Of a DNA stretch of 64,000 nucleotides, positions 58,424-64,000 are shown piece by piece. This DNA is from Hsuehochloa calcarea (lineage: Eukaryota; Streptophyta; Magnoliopsida; Poales; Poaceae): the NCBI GenBank assembly GCA_036346395.1, contig CM070605.1, positions 3,906,001-3,970,000 of the forward strand, in the 5' to 3' direction. Numbering within the stretch: the first letter of the stretch is position 1; every line of letters starts with the position of its first letter. Both the position numbers and the translations under genes were made by a program. Below the pieces are notes generated by a model. It saw nothing but the letters and a program-made list of their open reading frames with translations. It was not told the origin of the DNA and ran no database searches.

Positions 58424-59313
58424 ATAGTCCTGATGAGTCACGGCCGCCCGATCTTCCGATAGGTTCGACGGTTCGCCGTGACGACGTTGGACGCTTTGAG
58501 GCTTCCGACCAGCGGATCGTCACCTCGCAATTCGCTACACCCGCACGCTGTCGTTATCGACCACGCTTGCACGCGATCGACCTTACCACGAAGGTTATTG
58601 TTCCTGTAAGCAATCGAAGCAACTCACAAGAACAAGGTAGATGCAATCAATTGTATTGCGGATATAGATGAAATTTACAAGTGGGGTTCCTCAAACCGAT
58701 AATCGCTAAACCGCAATTGGCGTAATAATCTAAGAAAACCCGCATCTAAACTATGGCGGCTACGCCGATATATATAGGGGGACGGAGGAGGTCGACCTAG
58801 GGTTGTGCGGCCGTGGGATGAGGCGACACAACCGGACTCCAACCTCGCCACGCTTACAAAGTCTTATTAGTTTCAAACGGTGACGCGCACCTTGTGTTGC
58901 GTATGGAAGATCCGTCGTCGAGGATCTGGTCCTAGGGTGGTCTTGAGGAGTCCATGCTATGTTTGGTCGTAAATTGTGTCCAACGAGTCCAACCGGTCGT
59001 AGGTCTTCTTGAACTCGGTCGAATTGTGTCCAACGAGTCCAACCGGTCGTAGGCCTTCTTGAAGTGGTCGTAAACCGCATACCGGGTCGTAGACCTTCTT
59101 GAATTGGTCGTAGTCCTAGATTCCTAAGTACAAGTAAATCATCTCCATTAGGCAGCATCATAGAGTTCTCAAATAATACACTCAGCCCTAGAAACGAATT
59201 TACCTGATAAGTAGGTTGACGAACACGTTCCCGAGTAATTGGACAGACTCTTGTAATTGGAATAGCAAGCATAGCAATTGTGGTTGTATCCATAGGGGTC
59301 ATGCCCTTATCAA
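58424..59313 (-). mobile_element. Fragment of another Gypsy-like element inside Copia-2 E
   Basis: About 890 bp absent from C at the equivalent point (28920). On the minus strand, 59290 to 59110 encodes RERVRQPTYQVNSFL followed by an ENSMMLPNGDDL-like stretch. That resembles a segment found near the pol end of grass Gypsy elements (CP-T-AR-RQLN-QV-SFL type; recalled, not searched). Further left it has 40-51 bp tandem repeats (58964-59110) and a CTATATATA box at about 58778-58786. This suggests the 3' end of an element plus part of its LTR. I cannot define target duplications. Confidence 0.6.
58964..59112. repeat. Tandem repeat, units of 51, 50 and 40 bp
   Basis: Units start at 58964, 59015, 59065 and 59105 with TGGTCGTA or TCGGTCGA and end TCTTCTTGAA. 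The first two share AATTGTGTCCAACGAGTCC, the third is shortened, the fourth is only started. Confidence 0.85.
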
Positions 59314-59825
59314 GTCCGGGGACTAGGCCTGATATCTCAGGTTCTCTAGAGCAGTCTGAGTCCATCTTTGTGGACGATGAGGAAGACGGAGATGAAGGTT
59401 GTCTACCTGATCCAATTCTTCCTCCTCCTTTTGAGGTGCCTTCTTCCACTGCACCTCGAGGAGATCAGCCCTTACCTTCTGCTTCTTCTGAAGCTAGTGG
59501 CTCTGTTCCTATCTCATCTGCTAATGAGGTAGAGGCCACTTCTTCATCTCACCTTGGACCTCCAAGACACATTCAAAAGGACCATCCTTCAGAGCAGATC
59601 ATTGGAGACCTCTTCGAGCGTGTCACACGTTCCAAAGCTGGATTGTCTCTCTTCTGTCTCTATTCTGCCTTCGTCGCCTCTTTTGAGCCCAAAGAAGTTT
59701 GTCATGCTCTATCTGACGAGTCTTGGACAAACGCTATGCATGAGGAGTTGGAAAACTTTGAAAGAAACAAGGTCTGGTCTCTTGTTGAGCCCCCTCAAGG
59801 TCACAATATCTTTGTGCTCGCTTTC
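59314..59825 (+). pseudogene. Copia-2 E integrase-RT linker and RT N-terminus
   Basis: An open frame (59280-59861) covers the Asp/Glu-rich and Ser-rich linker (SIFVDDEEDGDEG) and the start of RT with ELENFERNKVWSLVEPPQGHN. Right after this, near 59811, the sequence jumps to a segment that in C lies about 0.8 kb further on (30210). RT motifs including YVDD are therefore absent. Confidence 0.85.
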
Positions 59826-60395
59826 AGGCTTCTCCTCGCGTTTCTCACCGTCAGGCGGTGAAGCGCATCTTTCGGCACCTTCGAGCTACCATTGACTATG
59901 GTATCCGTACTCTTCCTCTTCTTGTCTATCTCTTAGAGCCTTCTCCGATGCGATTTTGTCGGGTCAGAGGATAGATAGGAAGAGCACTTCCGCACTTGCC
60001 AATTCATTGGCACTTCTCTTGTCTCCCCGGTCGCCAAGGAAGCAATCCGGTGTTGCGCATCCCACGCAGAGGCCGAGCACGCTGTCGCGCCGATTGTCGT
60101 AGCCAAGTGCTTTGATGGTCTCGACCCGCAGACTTTGGGTTAGCTATCGATGTGTTCCACTCTTTTGTGATAACACGTCTGCGATTTGCATTACCAAGAA
60201 CCCAAAGGCAACATTCTCGGACCAAGCATATTGATATCGATATCACTTTCTTCGAGACCATGTAGAGAAGGGTGATATTGTGCTCCGAGCCAGGAGAGTG
60301 AGCACCGCTATCGATATCTTCACTAAGCCTCCGGATGCTCTCGGTTTTCACTCTGTGGGAGAGCTTGGGGTGGTTTGTCCTTACGGACTGTTGTG
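59826..60395 (+). pseudogene. Copia-2 E RNase H
   Basis: Degraded RNase H matching C 30215-30790 nearly base for base, including the terminal AACCCAAAGGCAACATTCTC and GATATCTTCACTAAGCCTCC segments. Frame breaks occur in the same places in C and E in part, so some are shared with a common source copy. Confidence 0.8.
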
Positions 60396-62136
60396 AGGGG
60401 GAGCTATGTGCTACTACGGTATTATATTATATTTATACTATTACTCCTTTCTGGTTGCATTTCTTTTAATATTTTGGGTCGAAGTCCTTCCAGCATAGGT
60501 TAGAGTGGTTCTCTTGCCAAATTGCTTTGACTGCTATTTCTTATCTTGTGCTTCTAGGATGCTTCTTATTAGCTGTCTCTTCCTTCTCTAAGTAGAGCTT
60601 ACTCACTTCTTATAGGTTCTAGCAGGGGTCGGGCCACCCTTGGGTAGACAGGGACAGTGTTTGCTCCTTAGTATATGAGTTGTTCAGCTGATAGTCCTAG
60701 AATCATATGGGGTAGATAAGAACCTGTCTGAGCGATAGTTTTCTCTATATCTTTTCTATGCTCTAAAGGACTGCCTTTTCTGTTTCTCTTATCAGATTCT
60801 CGTTTTTTGTTCTTTTGGTTCAGGGGGAGTTCATCCTGGTTATTCCATTTCTTAATTTTGTCATAACTCAACCTGTAATTAAAAGATGCATGTCATTCTG
60901 AAGGGAATCTGGATTTTCGTGCATTTCATCCTGCATTGCATTATAATCAAATGGAGCCTTGTTTATTATCCCTTATGATCTGTTTTCACTATTTTACATC
61001 TTGCCATGATTTATGCTAATCTGCTAGATCTATCATGACTTTTTATGTGTAGTTTAGTCTTTGCCATGCTAAGGTGATTAAAAATGCTAAACTTGAATTA
61101 AAATCTTGTCATAATAGCTCTTGAGACTAATCTGGTTGAAGCTATCCTTTTATGATTTTCGCCATGTCAAGTAGGCTGAGTTGAGTCTTGAATCTCTTTT
61201 GAACTTTTGAGTAAGCTATGTCAGTTTGTTAAGAAACATGACTTATCTCTAATCATTTGGTCTAAAAACTTCAAAAGCAAAATGATCTCTTTTGTGCGAA
61301 AAACCGATCTCACCAAATCTTTCTCATGAGACGGCTTGCCATTGCACTAGGCATGAACTCAGGGGGAGCCTTGGATGACCTAAGATCACCTCCTTAAGTC
61401 TGTTGCTTGGAGTGGTCGCATAAGGCTTGGGATCTAGCACATGGCTAATTTTTGAAAAATTGGTTGAAGCTTAGGAGGCGCTGTGGATGGCACCTAGTCC
61501 AGAGCTTGCTTTACCGAGATAAAACCATAAGGAGCTTTTAAAAGAAAATGTGCTAAAATTGCTTATCTTTAAAAAGACCAAGTTCTGGATAAAATGAGTC
61601 TTTCTTCAACTGGTAGCACTCTAAACTGTTCGTTATGAGTCTTCTTGGTTCAACTTAGACTATTTGACATGGCTTGTATCATCCTTGGATATCTTTAGCT
61701 AGACTTCAATCTTGGTTTATTTGACTTGCTAAAGAATTGGATCATTACTCAGATGATGGATTTTCTGTCTTAGCTTTTCTATACATCAATTGTCATGATC
61801 TTGATAGCATTCTTCTGTGTTATGACTTGGTGTAATACTCAAATAGTCATTTTGGATAATCTACATGGCTCCTAATGCCTAAAATGAACATCATATAGTC
61901 TTTTCCTCCCTTTTCTACATCTTGATGATTTTATTGCCAAAGGGGGAGAATTTTGGAGAGAAAAAGCCTTCTGGAGAAAAGCCTTGAGTTTTGTGCGAAA
62001 ATTGCTCTTTCATCTCATCTCAAGTCTTTCTCTTGTGTCAACATGGTCTTGAGCTTAACTACTCTTGATTAGACCTTGGTTGACTTTGAAACTCAAACTC
62101 ATCTTATGCTTTTTCGGTGATTGTCAATATACTCAT
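60396..62136 (+). other. Long 3' UTR of Copia-2 E
   Basis: Non-coding, 1.74 kb, collinear with C. It contains the 41-nt conserved block (61320-61360), a CAGGGGGAGCC tract right after it (61360-61370), the segment shared with A0 (GGTTGAAGCTTAGGA, 61463) and the second purine tract (61939-61950). Confidence 0.8.
61320..61360 (+). other. Conserved 41-nt 3' UTR block, copy in E
   Basis: Identical to the blocks in C, A and B. In E the purine tract directly after it is fully preserved (AGGGGGAG). Confidence 0.9.
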
Positions 62137-62148
62137 CAAGGGGGAGAT
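62137..62148 (+). promoter_or_regulatory. Polypurine tract of Copia-2 E
   Basis: AAGGGGGAGAT adjoining the 3' LTR start. Confidence 0.9.
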
Positions 62149-63782
62149 TGAGAGACCATGTGAGAGGTCCTCCCTTGTGAGTGATGAGTAATTGACATCT
62201 TGTTGGATGGGTTGGGATTTGAATCCCCATGTTTGTGCTGGTTCTGTGCTGAATCAGGTTAATCGGAACTACCGGCGTGTAAGCTGCGGAAGTTCCGATG
62301 ATCGGAACTACCACTGTGTAAGGAGCGGAAGTTCCATGATCAGAACTTCGATTCATCCGGGTTTTGAGTTCGCTTATTTGAAGTGCGGAACTTCCGCCCC
62401 TGGGAGCGCGGAACTTCCGTTGATACTGACAGATGTGTTGTGAATCGGATCCTCCAACCTGGGAGTGCGGACGCTCCGATAATCGGAACTTCCGCTATGG
62501 GAAAGCGGAACGTCCGATAATCGGAACTTCCGATTGTTAAGGACGGAACTTCCGATTGTACACAGAAATGAACAGTGCGTGCATATTTTGTGTAATTGAG
62601 GTTGTATGAGTTTGAGTCTTATACAAATGTTGATGCTATGATTGTGAGCAATGCTATGTGATGTGTTTTTGCTTGTGATGACTGCAGGGCATCGAGATGG
62701 AGTCGTGGCGAGACACGTGAACCGGACTAGGCGCAGGAGGCGTTGAGGTCAGAACGGTCGGGATGTGTCAAAGACGACGTGAATCTTGAAGCGGTTGCGA
62801 GTCGTGCACAAGAAGGAAGACGGAACCTTCCAAGAAGGTGCGCAAGGGGCGAAAGGGTCTTTTCGCAAAGCGGCACAAGTGGAGGCGGTTCTGTTTGGGT
62901 CTAGTGGGCTTAATGGGTTGTAGACCCATTAGCCAAGGGCTATAAATAGGGAAGAACCCTGGAGATAGCGTCGGCAATTTTTGAGATAAAAATTAGGGTT
63001 TGCTTTTGGAGAGGTTTTTGGATTTTTGGAGAGAGTTTGAGTTGGAGTGTATGAACTGAAACCTATTGTAATCATTCCTCTTTGCTTTACCTCTGTAATC
63101 CTTGTTTCAATCCAATGAAATCTGAGGTTTTGATTATTTGATTTTGCAACTCTTCCTCTCACTGTTTACACGTTGAATATCTATGTTTCGGTGTATCTTT
63201 TGATTCATCTTATGAGAGTGCATGAAACTTGAGAGCTAGAGTCGTTTTGATATTGCTAATATATCCTCAAAGTTTCATGAGCTAAGAATCTAAGAGTCTC
63301 TCTATTCGGGGTTTTGGTCTTTCTTTCGTGTTCTTCAAGAAACACGATTTTGCTTTGATTATTGAATCTTTGCTTGCAACTTCTTCTCAATACGGTCAAG
63401 ATGTTGTTTAGGATGATGTCCTGTGAAACTTGACCAGAGAAGATCAACAAATCAAAAGTAGTTTGGATTTTTGGGCAAAAACCCGAGCGCTCGTTTCTTC
63501 GTCAGATAATCGAGCTTCCGATTTTACATCATGAACTACCGCCAAATGAACTTCCGCACGGGAATTCCGGAACTTCCGATTCTCGGAACTTCCGCACCTG
63601 ACTGGCCGGAGCTTCCGATTTCCAGAAGAACAGCCCGAGGCTTGTTTTTGTTTCTTGATCTTGCTTCATTTATTTTCTCTAGATCTCCAGAGATCTTTGT
63701 AGGCTTGATTAAATACAGTAAAGGGGAGTTATTAATTTTTAGGCACCATTCACCCCCCCTCTGTTGCCATTTCGGTCCTTCA
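62149..63782 (+). repeat. 3' LTR of Copia-2 E
   Basis: 1634 bp, the cleaner of E's two LTRs. Palindromes (CGGAACTTCCG, GCGGAAGTTCCG) are at 62262-62560 and 63510-63620, TATA box at 62940-62949. It ends GGTCCTTCA, followed by CCAGT. Confidence 0.95.
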
Positions 63783-64000
63783 CCAGTACTGAGAAGCACG
63801 ATGCCTGGGAGCAGCAGTAGAAACAGCAGAAACATGATCAGGAATAAAATCATAAGGATGCACATGAGAACCACCTAGACCTCTCCGAAACGATCTACCG
63901 AAAGATCGATACTCCCCCTATCTAGGTGCTACCCGTGGTCTCTCCTCACGATATCCTAATCCAACATGCTGCCTAGACCCACCAAAAGAGTCTACAAAGT
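63783..64000 (-). pseudogene. gag: Copia-1 B gag C-terminal part, cut by window end
   Basis: The minus strand matches the Arg/Gly-rich tail of A's gag (18970-19190), including the SFRRG, GEYRSFGRSF and DSFGG-type segments. It continues B after E. The zinc knuckle expected further right is outside the window. Confidence 0.85.

Larger units (their letters stand above)
52695..63782 (+). mobile_element. Copia-2 element E, both LTRs and TSD, RT-deleted
   Basis: Plus-strand Copia-2 element, 11.1 kb. LTRs are at 52695-54289 and 62149-63782 and the perfect CCAGT duplication is at 52690-52694 and 63783-63787. Relative to C it lacks about 0.8 kb of RT (join near 59811) and carries an about 0.9 kb insertion (58424-59313). 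It sits in the gag-protease linker of Copia-1 B; the restored site matches A exactly at 18970-18990. Confidence 0.95.
19566..64000 (-). mobile_element. Copia-1 element B, host of three later elements, open at window end
   Basis: Minus-strand Copia-1 copy inserted in the gag of A. Its pieces are: 3' LTR 19566-21465, 3' UTR and RNase H end 21466-23094, RNase H 34202-34693, RT/integrase/protease 50205-52694, gag tail 63783-64000. The gaps are elements C, D and E. Joining the pieces across each 5-bp duplication restores the reading of the RNase H, RT and gag-protease regions respectively, which confirms the order. The 5' LTR lies beyond the window. The bases before it (AAAAC, 19561-19565) are its expected target duplication. 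Confidence 0.9.

Noticed and set aside
58440..59449. 229-residue minus-strand frame and 135-residue plus-strand frame
   Set aside because: They mix the insertion in E with flanking integrase-linker sequence. Only the short segment at 59110-59290 resembles a Gypsy protein; the rest is LTR-like or antisense.

Overview
This 64 kb window is plant nuclear DNA, almost certainly from a grass (Poaceae). It is intergenic heterochromatin-type sequence made nearly entirely of LTR retrotransposons inserted into one another. I see no host gene, tRNA, rRNA or CRISPR array. The grass assignment rests on the repeat types: Copia elements whose LTRs end in a TCGCCTTTTCGGTCCAACA-like sequence (SIRE/Maximus-like), an Angela/BARE/RIRE1-type LTR beginning TGTTGGAAATATGCCCTAG, and a chromodomain Ty3/Gypsy element with 3 kb LTRs.

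Layout. 1-4419 holds two degenerate Gypsy-type LTR pieces on the minus strand. From 4420 on, the window is a set of nested boxes whose outer right-hand ends lie beyond the window. Copia-1 copy A0 (minus, 4420-9620) is split by Copia-1 copy P (plus, 9621-13854). P is split by Copia-1 copy A (minus, 13855-19565). A carries an Angela-type solo LTR (16809-18138) and is split by Copia-1 copy B (minus, 19566-64000, still open at the window end). B is cut three times by elements with both LTRs and perfect 5-bp target-site duplications: Copia-2 copy C (23095-34201, TCCCA), Gypsy chromovirus D (34694-50204, CAATG) and Copia-2 copy E (52695-63782, CCAGT). D's 3' LTR contains a further about 4.4 kb solo LTR, F (about 43979-48389), and E contains an about 0.9 kb Gypsy-derived insertion (58424-59313). 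The insertion order is therefore A0, P, A, B, then C/D/E, then F.

How the parts work. Each Copia element reads LTR - primer site - gag (UBN2-type capsid, CCHC knuckle, long coiled linker, second CCHC knuckle) - protease - integrase - reverse transcriptase - RNase H - long 3' UTR - polypurine tract - LTR. D reads gag - protease - reverse transcriptase - RNase H - integrase - chromodomain. None of the copies has an intact coding frame. A lacks integrase and reverse transcriptase, E lacks most of reverse transcriptase, and P lacks protease.

Most interesting signals: (i) a 41-nt block in the 3' UTR identical in four elements of two Copia families whose LTRs are otherwise different, next to an extra purine tract; (ii) dense clusters of short palindromes at both ends of the LTRs, with a different motif in each family; (iii) a systematic CTG-context lesion that breaks the protease active-site codons of all five proteases in the window, suggesting sequence or consensus error in methylated repeats rather than independent mutation.
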